64,000 nucleotides of DNA from Shewanella japonica. GTDB lineage: Bacteria; Pseudomonadota; Gammaproteobacteria; Enterobacterales; Shewanellaceae. Below, piece after piece: positions 37,550-46,869 of this stretch. Both the position numbers and the translations under genes were made by a program. The DNA lies in NCBI RefSeq assembly GCF_002075795.1, contig NZ_CP020472.1, positions 1,781,001-1,845,000 on the forward strand. The letters run 5' to 3'. How positions within the stretch are numbered: position 1 is the first letter of the stretch; every line of letters starts with the position of its first letter. The notes below the pieces were generated by a model. The model did not search any database and was not told where the DNA came from. It worked only from the letters and a program-made list of their open reading frames with translations.

Positions 37550-39337
37550 GTGAACAAAAAACAACACCAACCTCTAAATCGTAATGCGATTTGGAAATAT
37601 ATCGTGCTGAGCGTCAGCATCGTGATTTTATTTTTAAGCGCTTTACCTTCATGGTACGGCGAACAGGCTTCAGTACATATTAAGCATCCTAACCAAACTA
37701 TTGATGTTCTTGCTGTGTCGAAATATCTCACTCAGGCCGATATAGCAACAACAGCTATCCATCAAACAAATGGACAAACGATTATTGTATTACAAGATGA
37801 TAATCAACAAGCTAAAGCAAAAGATGTTATGGAGCAGCACCTCATTGAGGGTGAAGTTATTGCGCTAGCGATGGAACCTTCAGCGCCTGATTGGCTAACC
37901 AACTTAGGCTTTGCGCCAATCAAGTTAGGTTTGGATTTACGTGGTGGAGTGCAATTCTTACTTGATGTGGATATGGAGCCTGTTTATCACGCCCACCGGC
38001 AGGTGGTTATGGATGAGTTTCGCGCTAAAGTCAGAGGCTCAACTGGTCGCCATGTCGATGATAGCGTTTATTTAAGTTTTAGGTCGTCAGAAAGCTTACA
38101 AGAGGCGATTTCAGTTGCTCGTGAAGAGTTTCCGCAATGGCAAAGAGCAGTCAGTAATAATCAATTAATATTGAGTCAAACCGAAGAAGAAAGAGACGCG
38201 TTACGTGCATCTACAGTGCTACAAAATTTACAAATTATGCGCAGTCGAATTGAACATTTAGGGATTACTGAAGCATCGGTACAAAGACAGGGTCAATCAA
38301 GAATAAGGATTGAATTACCTGGCGTACAAGACCCAGCTGCAGCTAAGGACGTTATTGGCGCAACGGCATCATTATCATTTCATAGCTTAGTCAGTGAACG
38401 CTCACCCGGTGCATTAGTTATTAATGATGAAAATGGAAAGCCTGTTTACCTCAATAGAAACGCTATCTTCGGTGGTGAGCATATTATTGATGCGAGGGCT
38501 AGCATTGGTGAAATGGGACTGGCAGAAGTGAATTTAGTGCTCGATTCTGCAGGGGGGAGAAAAATGTCACATCATTCTCGGGCAAACATTGGCCAGCCTA
38601 TGGCAACGGTTTATAACGAGTACACACAAGGTCGAGATGGTACTAGCATTAAAAACAGTGAGGTCATTAGTGTTGCAACGATTCAAGCTCAGTTAGGTAG
38701 TCGTTTTCAGATCACTGGTAGTGGAAATCTTGCTGAGGCGCAGCAACTTGCCTTGTTGTTAAGTGCAGGCTCGCTAACTGCACCAGTCACCATTGTTGAA
38801 GAGCGTACCATAGGACCTACTCTTGGAGCTGAAAATGTTAAGAACGGCTTTGCTGCTTTAGCATTAGGCTTGGGATTAACACTGACGTTTATCGCATTAT
38901 GGTATCGCCGCTTAGGTTGGGTTGCTAATTCAGCATTGTGCATTAACTTAGTCATGTTAGTGGGGTTAATTGCTTTAATTCCTGGCGCAGTACTCACTAT
39001 GCCAGGTATTGCAGGGTTAGTACTTACTGTTGGTATGGCCGTTGATACCAATGTGCTTATTTTTGAGCGTGTTAGAGACAAAATGAAACAAGGTTACAGT
39101 TTTGCTCAATCTATAAACACAGGCTTTGATAGCGCTTTCTCTTCCATTTGGGATGCTAATTTAACCACTATGATTGTTGCAATCGCACTCTATTCGATTG
39201 GTAATGGTCCTATTCAAGGTTTTGCACTTACATTGGGATTAGGTCTTCTAACCAGTATGTTCACTGGGATCTTTTTATCTAGAGTCATCATTAATCTTAT
39301 TTGGGGACGCGATCAGCGTCGTATGGTTAAAATATAA
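37550..39337 (+). CDS. secD: Protein translocase subunit SecD (second-type copy)
   Basis: An inner-membrane subunit that uses the proton or sodium gradient to assist Sec export. I place the start at GTG 37550 (595 residues), because upstream residues are not SecD-like while NKKQ...WKYIVLSVSIVILFLSALP is a standard first helix. GLDLRGGVQFLLDVD (P1 domain entry), IRIELPGVQD and MAVDTNVLIFERVRD (helix 4 with the functional aspartate) are present. No yajC or tgt/queA genes are next to it, which marks it as a paralogue of the main secDF locus. Its stop overlaps the secF start. Confidence 0.92.
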   Translation: MNKKQHQPLNRNAIWKYIVLSVSIVILFLSALPSWYGEQASVHIKHPNQTIDVLAVSKYLTQADIATTAIHQTNGQTIIVLQDDNQQAKAKDVMEQHLIEGEVIALAMEPSAPDWLTNLGFAPIKLGLDLRGGVQFLLDVDMEPVYHAHRQVVMDEFRAKVRGSTGRHVDDSVYLSFRSSESLQEAISVAREEFPQWQRAVSNNQLILSQTEEERDALRASTVLQNLQIMRSRIEHLGITEASVQRQGQSRIRIELPGVQDPAAAKDVIGATASLSFHSLVSERSPGALVINDENGKPVYLNRNAIFGGEHIIDARASIGEMGLAEVNLVLDSAGGRKMSHHSRANIGQPMATVYNEYTQGRDGTSIKNSEVISVATIQAQLGSRFQITGSGNLAEAQQLALLLSAGSLTAPVTIVEERTIGPTLGAENVKNGFAALALGLGLTLTFIALWYRRLGWVANSALCINLVMLVGLIALIPGAVLTMPGIAGLVLTVGMAVDTNVLIFERVRDKMKQGYSFAQSINTGFDSAFSSIWDANLTTMIVAIALYSIGNGPIQGFALTLGLGLLTSMFTGIFLSRVIINLIWGRDQRRMVKI

Positions 39338-40266
39338 TGAAAAAATTAATTGAGAGATTGTCTTTAACGGCACCAACATCAATATTGACCCAATTACGAT
39401 GCTTTATGACAGGGGTATCTTTAATATTATTAGTCGTTTCAATGACGATTATGGGCGTTAAAGGGTTTAACTGGGGGCTCGATTTTACTGGTGGAGTAGT
39501 GGCTGAAGTCGCGATTGACCAAACCGTGGCAAGTAGTGAGTTAAAAGCGCATTTAGATAAAGTGCTTAAACAAGATGTGCAAGTGACTCAAGGCGCGCAA
39601 GCAGGTCAGTGGACAATCCGTTATAACCATGATGAATTACCCGATCTCAGTATTACGCAACAGCTGTTACCAGTCAGTGATTCCGTGCAAGTATACAGCA
39701 ACAGTGTTGTTGGCCCACAAGTTGGACAAGAAATGGTTGAACAGGGCGGCTTAGCGGTCATTGCATGCTTATTATTAATTATGGTGTATTTGAGTATGCG
39801 GTTTGATTGGCGATTGGCATCAGGTGCTTTAATGGCGTTGATTACGGATATTGTTATCGTATTGGGCATGTTCTCTCTATTTCAATTGGAGTTTAACTTA
39901 ACGGTATTGGCGGCCTTATTGGCGGTGCTTGGTTACTCATTGAATGACTCAATCATTATTGCTGATAGAGTGAGGGAGTTGATGAGAATGCGCCCAGAAT
40001 CTAAGACGGCTCCTATTATTGATGACGCTGTTAAAGCAACTTTTTCAAGAACTTTAGTCACATCGGGGACAACATTAGTCACTGTATCAAGCCTTTGGCT
40101 TTTGGCTGGCGACAGCTTGCAAGGCTTCTCTGTTGCATTATTCGTCGGGATCGTTTGTGGAACCTGTTCATCTGTGGCACTAGGAGTAACGTTACCACAA
40201 TGGTTTGGTTTAAAAGCGAGTGATTATATTGTGCGGCCAATAGAGGTTGAAGAAGGCTACACTTAA
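39337..40266 (+). CDS. secF: Protein translocase subunit SecF (second-type copy)
   Basis: A 309-residue six-helix partner of SecD. It has GLDFTGGVVAEV after helix 1 and VLGYSLNDSIIIADRVRE in helix 4, the conserved SecF block. It overlaps secD by one base, so the pair is translationally coupled. It ends in a strong terminator shared with panP. Confidence 0.94.
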   Translation: MKKLIERLSLTAPTSILTQLRCFMTGVSLILLVVSMTIMGVKGFNWGLDFTGGVVAEVAIDQTVASSELKAHLDKVLKQDVQVTQGAQAGQWTIRYNHDELPDLSITQQLLPVSDSVQVYSNSVVGPQVGQEMVEQGGLAVIACLLLIMVYLSMRFDWRLASGALMALITDIVIVLGMFSLFQLEFNLTVLAALLAVLGYSLNDSIIIADRVRELMRMRPESKTAPIIDDAVKATFSRTLVTSGTTLVTVSSLWLLAGDSLQGFSVALFVGIVCGTCSSVALGVTLPQWFGLKASDYIVRPIEVEEGYT

Positions 40267-40294
40267 GGTATTGCGGCGTTAATGTTTAGCGTTT

Positions 40295-40322
40295 AAAAAA
40301 CCAGCCGTTTGGCTGGTTTTTT
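40295..40322. terminator. Bidirectional terminator between secF and panP
   Basis: The stem AAAAAACCAGCC / GGCTGGTTTTTT with a GTTT-type loop is usable from both convergent genes. Confidence 0.93.
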
Positions 40323-40353
40323 ATGAAGACCAATGGAGTGTAACCTATCTTAT

Positions 40354-42006
40354 TTAGGTAACTTTGCACAATTCTAGCAAGCGTGGCAGATACTGCTTAT
40401 CAAGCTGTGCAATATCGCTTTGTTCCGCTAACACGTCTTTTAATATGGTTTCAGTGGTAAGCGGATTAGCTAAAACAACTCTAAATACTGTGGTGTCTTT
40501 ACGCAGATATTTGGCTGGTTTTATCCGAGTACGTGACACGAATGATTTACCTTGTTCACGTTGATGCTTTTGAATGAATTGGGTTAAGCCATCGAGAAGT
40601 TCATTACATGTTGTGACAAACTTAACGTCACCCCGTTCCACGGCATCATCAATAGCTTGTTGTACTGAGTGCGGTACAAATCGATAGGTTAAAATGCACA
40701 ATTCAGGGTGAGTAATAAGCTCAAAGTCTCTGTGTTCGACAATACAGTCAGCAAAGTAGCGGGCTTTTTCAAGGCTGTTATTGATTAAAATTTCATAGCC
40801 GTCACCGCCAATAATTTGCAAACAGGCATGGACTAACATAGCCATACCAGGTCTTGAGCCTTCAAGGGTTTGACTCCCTAAGTCCTTAGAGCCGACACGT
40901 AAAATATATTCAGCGTGATGAGCAATGGCATTGGCAAGTTCCGGATCTTTAAATAACACCATACCCGCGCCCATAGGAACGTACATTTGTTTATGGGCAT
41001 CGATTGTGACAGAGTCAGCTTGTTCTATACCATCAAGCAAATAGCGATATTTGTTTGATAATAAACTTGCGCCACCCCATGCCGCGTCCACATGAAAGTG
41101 ACAATCAAGTTCTCGTGCTAACTCAGCAAGCTCAGCTAAGGGATCAATATTACCTGTTTCAGTAGTACCCGCTACGCCAACAATTGCCATGACTTTTATA
41201 TTGTCACTGGCTAGCTGTTTGGCTGTTTGACGCATTTTTGTAACATCAACTTTATTGTCAGCTGTGGTTGGAATACTGATGATATTATCACGACCGATTC
41301 CTAACAAATCAGCGGTTTTTCCAATGGAGTAATGGCCGCGTTCAGATACCAGTATGGCGATGTCCTCAAAACCATAATGTTTTAAGGCCTTGGGTAAACC
41401 TTCACGGTTTATGCCTTTAAAATGTCCATCTGCTTTCAATAATTGGTTGCGTGCAATCCACAGTGCAGTGATATTGGCAACGGTTCCACCAGAACAAAAG
41501 GCGCCTAAAGAGTAGTTTGCACTATGCATCCACTGTTCATAAAACGAATCATTTTGGCCATATATAAGGTGGTGCATCATGCCCAAGACTTGACGTTCAA
41601 GCGGGGTGAAAGCTTTTGAAGTTTCAATTTTGACCAAGTTTTGATTCAGGCCAACCATCATTTTAGACAGTGGCAGTACAAAATATGGTAATGCCGAAGT
41701 CATATGACCGATAAAGCTCGGGGCAGAGGTATGTACTGAGTGAGCGACCAAGTTTTGCATGATTTCATCAGTATAATCAGAAACAAAGCGTGGGGCATCA
41801 GGGATCTGAAATGTCCTGAAGTCTTGTTCAATCAGTGATAAAGGTTTCTCTAAAGCTGCAATGCTTTTACCCAAGAATCCCGCTAAATCTTCAGAGAGCT
41901 TTTGTTCAATGATACTTAACGTTGATTCTGCATCTTCTGGTACGGTAAAAATACGTAATAGACTATCTTCAGATGCTTGGGCTTTGCGGTCGTTCTTAGT
42001 GGTCAT
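40354..42006 (-). CDS. panP: PLP-dependent aspartate 1-decarboxylase PanP
   Basis: A 550-residue group II PLP decarboxylase. The PLP-binding lysine lies in VTIDAHKQMYVPMG, with FHVDAAWGGASLLS before it and CSGGTVANITALW earlier. Length and the N-terminal extension match the PanP family, which replaces PanD in Vibrio and relatives by making beta-alanine for coenzyme A. A glutamate or other amino-acid decarboxylase activity cannot be excluded from sequence. It is convergent with secF, and its 5' end faces the glycerate kinase gene end 130 bases away. Confidence 0.87.
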   Translation of the reverse strand: MTTKNDRKAQASEDSLLRIFTVPEDAESTLSIIEQKLSEDLAGFLGKSIAALEKPLSLIEQDFRTFQIPDAPRFVSDYTDEIMQNLVAHSVHTSAPSFIGHMTSALPYFVLPLSKMMVGLNQNLVKIETSKAFTPLERQVLGMMHHLIYGQNDSFYEQWMHSANYSLGAFCSGGTVANITALWIARNQLLKADGHFKGINREGLPKALKHYGFEDIAILVSERGHYSIGKTADLLGIGRDNIISIPTTADNKVDVTKMRQTAKQLASDNIKVMAIVGVAGTTETGNIDPLAELAELARELDCHFHVDAAWGGASLLSNKYRYLLDGIEQADSVTIDAHKQMYVPMGAGMVLFKDPELANAIAHHAEYILRVGSKDLGSQTLEGSRPGMAMLVHACLQIIGGDGYEILINNSLEKARYFADCIVEHRDFELITHPELCILTYRFVPHSVQQAIDDAVERGDVKFVTTCNELLDGLTQFIQKHQREQGKSFVSRTRIKPAKYLRKDTTVFRVVLANPLTTETILKDVLAEQSDIAQLDKQYLPRLLELCKVT

Positions 42007-42136
42007 TTAATCGTGCCATCATTTTTATTTTTCAGCCATGAATCACTCTTTTTGAAGGTGATTTCATGGCGATTATGAGGGCTAACTTTACTGCATGGAT
42101 TATTTGGCAGCAAGTTTTTGCTTCAAACGGTCGTTT

Positions 42137-43321
42137 TTATATTGAAAGTTTCAAGCTTGCGGCGATATTTTGCGCAGTGTTTACCAAGTTATTATGGGCA
42201 TTGGCTAAAATATCATCCAGTGGGGATAACGAAGGAATGATTGGAAATATCGCTGTCATGCCCTGAGCCAGAATATCCTCAGCACCTTGACCTAAACACC
42301 CAGCAATACCAATCACGGGGATATCTTGTTTTATCGCCTGTTGCATCACGCCCATAGGTGTTTTACCACTGAGGGTTTGACTATCCATTCTGCCTTCACC
42401 TGTGATAACAAGATTTGCCTTATCCATTTTTTCAGCTAATTTGACGGCTTGTACGACAATATCAACCCCAGGCTGTAATTTAGCGTCAAGTAATGCCATT
42501 ACCCCAAATCCCATTCCGCCAGCTGCCCCAGCACCAGGAAATAAGTCTATATCGTTAACTAAGGATAACTGGCTGGTGTTGTTAACGATGGATGCAAAAT
42601 GTCTAAGGGCATTGTCGAGTTCTGTTACCATTTGAGGCGTCGCCCCTTTTTGCGGGCCAAATATTGCCGAGGCGCCGTTAGGGCCACATAACGGGTTGTC
42701 AACATCACACGCCACATCGATTTGGCAGTTGCTCAAAAGCGGGTGAACCTCATCAGTATTAATACTTGCCAATTGGGTTAAACCTGCTGCGCCGTAAGTT
42801 ATAGCATTGCCTTGGCTGGTGAGTAAGGTAAAACCAAGCGCTTGAGCCATACCTGCACCACCGTCATTGGTCGCACTGCCACCTAGTCCCAATATTATGT
42901 GGCGTATGCCACGATCAAGCGCGTCTCGGATCAATTCACCTGTGCCGTAGCTGGTGGTAAGCATCGGATTTCTGCGATCGCGTTTAATATGATGCAACCC
43001 TGAAGCTTCTGCCATTTCGATGACTGCTGTCAGTTTTTGGGGAGCGAGATTATCGCTCCCCTCTACTGAATTCTCAGCCCCTAAGATACCGTAATGCGCA
43101 GATACCGGTTGACCATCTGGCCCTGTAACCTGAAGAGTCACTAATTGCCCGTTGGTTGCGTCAACCATTGCTTGTACTGTGCCTTCGCCGCCATCGGCCA
43201 TTGGTACTTTACAATATTCTGCATCAGGGAAAATTCGTTTAAATCCTTCCTCTATTGCATTAGCAACACCTAATGCACTAAGGCTCTCTTTGAATGAGTC
43301 AGGGGCAATGACTATTTTCAT
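42137..43321 (-). CDS. glxK: Glycerate kinase (GarK/GlxK type)
   Basis: A 394-residue kinase of the GlxK family, starting MKIVIAPDSFKESLSA, the family's invariant N-terminus. Other blocks are ADGGEGTVQAM, LGLGGSATNDGGAGMAQALGF and ITGEGRMDSQTLSGKTP. It phosphorylates D-glycerate to phosphoglycerate for glycolysis. It lies 63 bases downstream of a GntP permease gene, with a CdaR-type regulator beyond, so the set is a glycerate uptake module. Confidence 0.94.
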   Translation of the reverse strand: MKIVIAPDSFKESLSALGVANAIEEGFKRIFPDAEYCKVPMADGGEGTVQAMVDATNGQLVTLQVTGPDGQPVSAHYGILGAENSVEGSDNLAPQKLTAVIEMAEASGLHHIKRDRRNPMLTTSYGTGELIRDALDRGIRHIILGLGGSATNDGGAGMAQALGFTLLTSQGNAITYGAAGLTQLASINTDEVHPLLSNCQIDVACDVDNPLCGPNGASAIFGPQKGATPQMVTELDNALRHFASIVNNTSQLSLVNDIDLFPGAGAAGGMGFGVMALLDAKLQPGVDIVVQAVKLAEKMDKANLVITGEGRMDSQTLSGKTPMGVMQQAIKQDIPVIGIAGCLGQGAEDILAQGMTAIFPIIPSLSPLDDILANAHNNLVNTAQNIAASLKLSI

Positions 43322-43384
43322 AACAATTCTCTTAGGTTTTAGAAAGCCCCACTCAGCAAAGAGCTGAGCGGGACGAAAGGGTAT

Positions 43385-44743
43385 TTATAGAAGAACGAGG
43401 CTGAGTAGGTACACTAGGGTCATCGCGGTAAGACCTTGTACCAGAGTTGCCATTGTTTGTGCTCGATAAGCTTGTTTTACACTCATGCGGCTAAATTGCG
43501 TAACAACCCAGAAAAAGCTGTCGTTAGCATGTGACACTGTCATTGCACCTGCACCAATCGCCATCACTGTGAGTACTCGTCCCATATCACTCGCTAAGCC
43601 AATATCGCCTAATAACGGAGCGACAAGCGCTGAAGTAGCAACCAAGGCAACAGTCGATGAGCCTTGTGCTGATTTAAGTGCTGCAGCGACGATGAATGGC
43701 ATGAAAATACCGACACCAAGTGCCGATAAGCTACTGCCAAGGTATGTACCAATTTCAGTGGCTTTAAGAACGGCTCCGAAAGCACCGCCTGCACCAGTAA
43801 TTAACAAAATAGGAGCGGCTACGATTAAGCCTTGGCTAATACGCTCGCTGAACTCTTTCACTTTATCAGTGCTTTTTAGTAGCGGAATGGCTAACAACAA
43901 ACCAATCATAAGTGCATTAACGGGTTGGCCCAAGAACATTAAAATATCAAATAAGTTATCTTTACCTAATGGTGCCGACGGGAAGTTGGCTATTGAACCT
44001 AAGCAAATCAGCAGTATCGGCACAAAGATTGGTGCAAAGGCTTTAGCTGGGCTTGGCAGTTCGCCATAACTGCTTTTTAGCGCTTCATAATCTTCTAATT
44101 TGTCATTAAGCTCTTCTGCACCTTCGCCATCGGGTTGCTCGTTTGCGAAGCGGTTTGCCCATAATGTTCCGGCAAGTGCGGCAATAGCGGCAATAAACAC
44201 CCCGACAGCAATTACAAGCCCTAGCTGGTTTTCTAGCCCGAGGTTACCGGCTGCAGCGATAGGACCTGGTGTAGGTGGCACAAAAGTATGGGTTGCGTAT
44301 AAACCTGTAGCTAAAGCTACGCTCATTGATACACTCGATACCTTCATGCGGTTTGCCATAGATTGTTTTAATGAATTTAAAATGACAAAACCTGAATCAC
44401 AAAATACTGGGATCGAGACAATATAACCAATAATGGACATGGTTAATGTTGGAAAGCGTTTTCCAAGCACTTTAATGACTACGTCAGCCATGGTGATGGC
44501 AGCGCCGCTTTTTTCAAGAATAGTACCGATAATAGTACCTAACACGATAACAAGGCCAATATAGCCTAATATGCCCCCAAAGCCTGTGGTGATAGTTTTA
44601 GCAATGTCTGCACTTGGCAAACCATAAGCAAAGGCTGCTAAAAAAGAAGCTAAAATTAGTGTTAGAAAAGGGTGTAATTTAAATTTAGATGTCGCAATAA
44701 CAATAAATGCAATTACGCCAATTAATATCAAGATCATGCTCAT
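43385..44743 (-). CDS. GntP-family permease (probable glycerate transporter)
   Basis: A 452-residue inner-membrane transporter with about twelve helices. It has GntP family motifs such as FGGILGYIGLVIVLGTIIG and FVPPTPGPIAAAGNLG and a C-terminal GAGAMTVSHANDSFFWVV. Family members import gluconate, but in Shewanella a GntP permease next to glycerate kinase and a CdaR/SdaR regulator has been assigned to glycerate. The context supports glycerate here, while the sequence alone does not separate the two substrates. Confidence 0.9.
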   Translation of the reverse strand: MSMILILIGVIAFIVIATSKFKLHPFLTLILASFLAAFAYGLPSADIAKTITTGFGGILGYIGLVIVLGTIIGTILEKSGAAITMADVVIKVLGKRFPTLTMSIIGYIVSIPVFCDSGFVILNSLKQSMANRMKVSSVSMSVALATGLYATHTFVPPTPGPIAAAGNLGLENQLGLVIAVGVFIAAIAALAGTLWANRFANEQPDGEGAEELNDKLEDYEALKSSYGELPSPAKAFAPIFVPILLICLGSIANFPSAPLGKDNLFDILMFLGQPVNALMIGLLLAIPLLKSTDKVKEFSERISQGLIVAAPILLITGAGGAFGAVLKATEIGTYLGSSLSALGVGIFMPFIVAAALKSAQGSSTVALVATSALVAPLLGDIGLASDMGRVLTVMAIGAGAMTVSHANDSFFWVVTQFSRMSVKQAYRAQTMATLVQGLTAMTLVYLLSLVLL

Positions 44744-44944
44744 TGATAACTACTCTATTTAGGGTATTAAGGTATGTTGTTTTTGTAGGCGTATTATTGA
44801 AAAAATGATATCTATTTGCTTTGTGCTATTTCACAGAATTATTATGTATACAGGGTATTTGTTTGTGCAGGTGCGCAGGTTGTGAGTTGTGATCGGTTAT
44901 TTTGATGACTTTTGATTGTTTCAGCTGAAGAAAACTATCATGGT

Positions 44945-46095
44945 TTAGGCCTGAAACATGATTTGCCCAAGATATAGATTAAGCAAATGCTGAAATTCTT
45001 GTAAGTTTGTTCCAGTTATTTGCTGAATTTTATCCAGTCTATATCTCAATGTGTTGCGATGAATAAACAGCACTTCAGCACAACTTTTATGATCGCCAAT
45101 ATGTTGAATGTAAACCGCTAAGGTTTTTTGTAATACGCCATTTTTGTCTGCATGAACGAGTTTTAAATAAGGTGCTGCTAGGGCGTCACCACGCCAATGT
45201 TGTTTCAGTCCGGTAAAGATGACTTGCAGTGCGTAATCTTCATATAAGTATTTATTTTTCTCTGGGTTAAGACTTTTGCCAATGGCAAGGGTTTCTTTCG
45301 CGGTTCGATAGGATTTTGCTATTCCTTCTACACCACCGAAGAAATGCCCTAAAGCAATGTTGAGCTTTAGCTCCATGTTGGCGGGATACGTTGCAATAAC
45401 TTATCGATACGATGGCTTTCGAGCGCTGGATCCCATTGGCGTCCATCTAAAAAGGCAGGCTTCAAAATGACTAATTGATTGAGTGAAGTCATTGCAATCA
45501 AGTTATTTCTGTCGGGATACTGCAGTAAATGCACCATTTGCTTTAGTGCTTGGTTATTATGAACCTGCTGCTGGTTTACAGATTCAATTTCGATAATGGC
45601 GACAACACGCTCTTCTTTTACGTCAATACTAAGCTGATGTCCCCAGTGAGTTAACTGATCAACGTCCTTTTCTTCGGCGCGAATGAGTTGCAAAATGAAT
45701 TCTTCTTTTTGTCTATTTTGCCACTGTAGTTGATCTTGTAGATTGGCTTGTTCGACAATCATTTCTGCTGTCATTTTCAGTAGTTCGCCATACTGAGCTA
45801 ACTCTGATGGGTTGCCGGTAATACCTATCACGCCGACAATTTGCCCTTGATAATGTAGGGGAAGATTTAGCCCTGATTTAACCCCATGTAAACTTGGGGC
45901 AATCTCTTGGTTAATTTCTACATTACGATTCTGGCTTATAGCCAATAATGCACCTTCATGGACAGCGCCAATTCGCTCATTTGTTCCCGATCCTAGAATA
46001 ACCCCTTGAGCATTCATCACATTGATATTGTGGCCAATGATTTTCATGGTTCTGTTTACAATTTTATTGGCGATAGCACTGTCAATTACATACAT
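44945..46095 (-). pseudogene. cdaR: CdaR/SdaR-type sugar-diacid/glycerate regulator, frameshifted
   Basis: Two overlapping minus-strand frames make up one CdaR protein. Residues 1-242 (46095-45367) have the diacid recognition domain (IANKIVNRTMKIIGHNINVM). The last 143 (45376-44945) carry the PucR-type helix-turn-helix, CAEVLFIHRNTLRYRLDKIQQ. The sum, 385, is the normal full length. The first frame ends at a stop soon after RIPPTW; reading one base shifted gives ANMELKLNIALGHFF, as expected. The break is a probable single-base loss near 45383-45385 in a run of three G. No ribosome-binding site precedes the ATG at 45376, so two independent proteins are unlikely. A sequencing error is possible. 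Confidence 0.85.
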
Positions 46096-46114
46096 GAGTT
46101 ACTCACAAATTGGA

Positions 46115-46717
46115 TTAGGCTGCGATTTGATTAACGAATTGAAATAACCAGTAAATCAATAAACCGTAACCGGTAATTAATGTCAATAATGTCGCAAATT
46201 TGGCAATAGGTGGTGTTTGCGATTGTTTCAAAGCAATGTGGCAAAGCGCGATTGAAAATAGACTAATCGGCGCCACAATAATACTTAAAGGCAAAATGAT
46301 GATGGCACCGCTAAGCAGAATCAATGCAGAAAAGCGTGAAGGAGGGCGTTTGTTGGTTAATGGTAAAGGTATTAAAGCAGCACCAATCGATAGTAATACA
46401 ACGCCAAAGTAGAGAATAAACTGCGCAAAACTCTGATATTGATTAATAAAACCTATCAATGCAATGAGAGGAATAATAACCGAGACGGTTACATGTTTAT
46501 GGCTAAAGCTGGACTGGACATATTGGCCAGAAAAGTAGCAGCAGGTTTGCACAACGGCATTAATGGTCACAAAAGCCATAAGTGCGATAAATACCAATAA
46601 GCTGTTATTGGCCATGGTTGTTGTGGATGCAAACGCTGGTTCAGACAATAACAATAATGGCAAACTCGAAATGATTAGGGACTTTTTAAGCATGGTAATG
46701 TGTCTATATGTTCTCAT
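46115..46717 (-). CDS. Small polytopic membrane protein, unknown
   Basis: I do not recognise it. The 200-residue sequence starts either at 46717 or, more likely, at the ATG of MLKKSLIISS (46693), which begins a signal-like helix ending FAS. Five further hydrophobic helices follow with short polar loops and very few charged residues. There are no cofactor motifs. It ends 20 bases before the cdaR start on the same strand. A terminator separates it from mtrB upstream. A role linked to cdaR is only a guess from proximity. Confidence 0.55.
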   Translation of the reverse strand: MRTYRHITMLKKSLIISSLPLLLLSEPAFASTTTMANNSLLVFIALMAFVTINAVVQTCCYFSGQYVQSSFSHKHVTVSVIIPLIALIGFINQYQSFAQFILYFGVVLLSIGAALIPLPLTNKRPPSRFSALILLSGAIIILPLSIIVAPISLFSIALCHIALKQSQTPPIAKFATLLTLITGYGLLIYWLFQFVNQIAA

Positions 46718-46824
46718 TCCTCAGATTTTAATCAACAATGAGTAGAATAGCTTTTGTTAATTTAGCAATCGTGAGTTATTTATCGTTAAATGAGAATGTG
46801 AGCACAAAAGTAAATAGATAAAAC

Positions 46825-46855
46825 AAAAAAGCCTGCTAAATAGCAGGCTTTTTTT
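46825..46855 (-). terminator. Terminator after mtrB
   Basis: The stem AAAGCCTGCTA / TAGCAGGCTTT has A6 on the left, giving a U-tract on the minus strand, and T7 on the right. It lies directly downstream of the mtrB stop. Confidence 0.92.
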
Positions 46856-46869
46856 AATCGTGTTATCGC

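Noticed and set aside
44945..45376. Second half of cdaR as an independent DNA-binding protein
   Set aside because: No ribosome-binding site before its ATG, and the two fragments sum exactly to the normal CdaR length.
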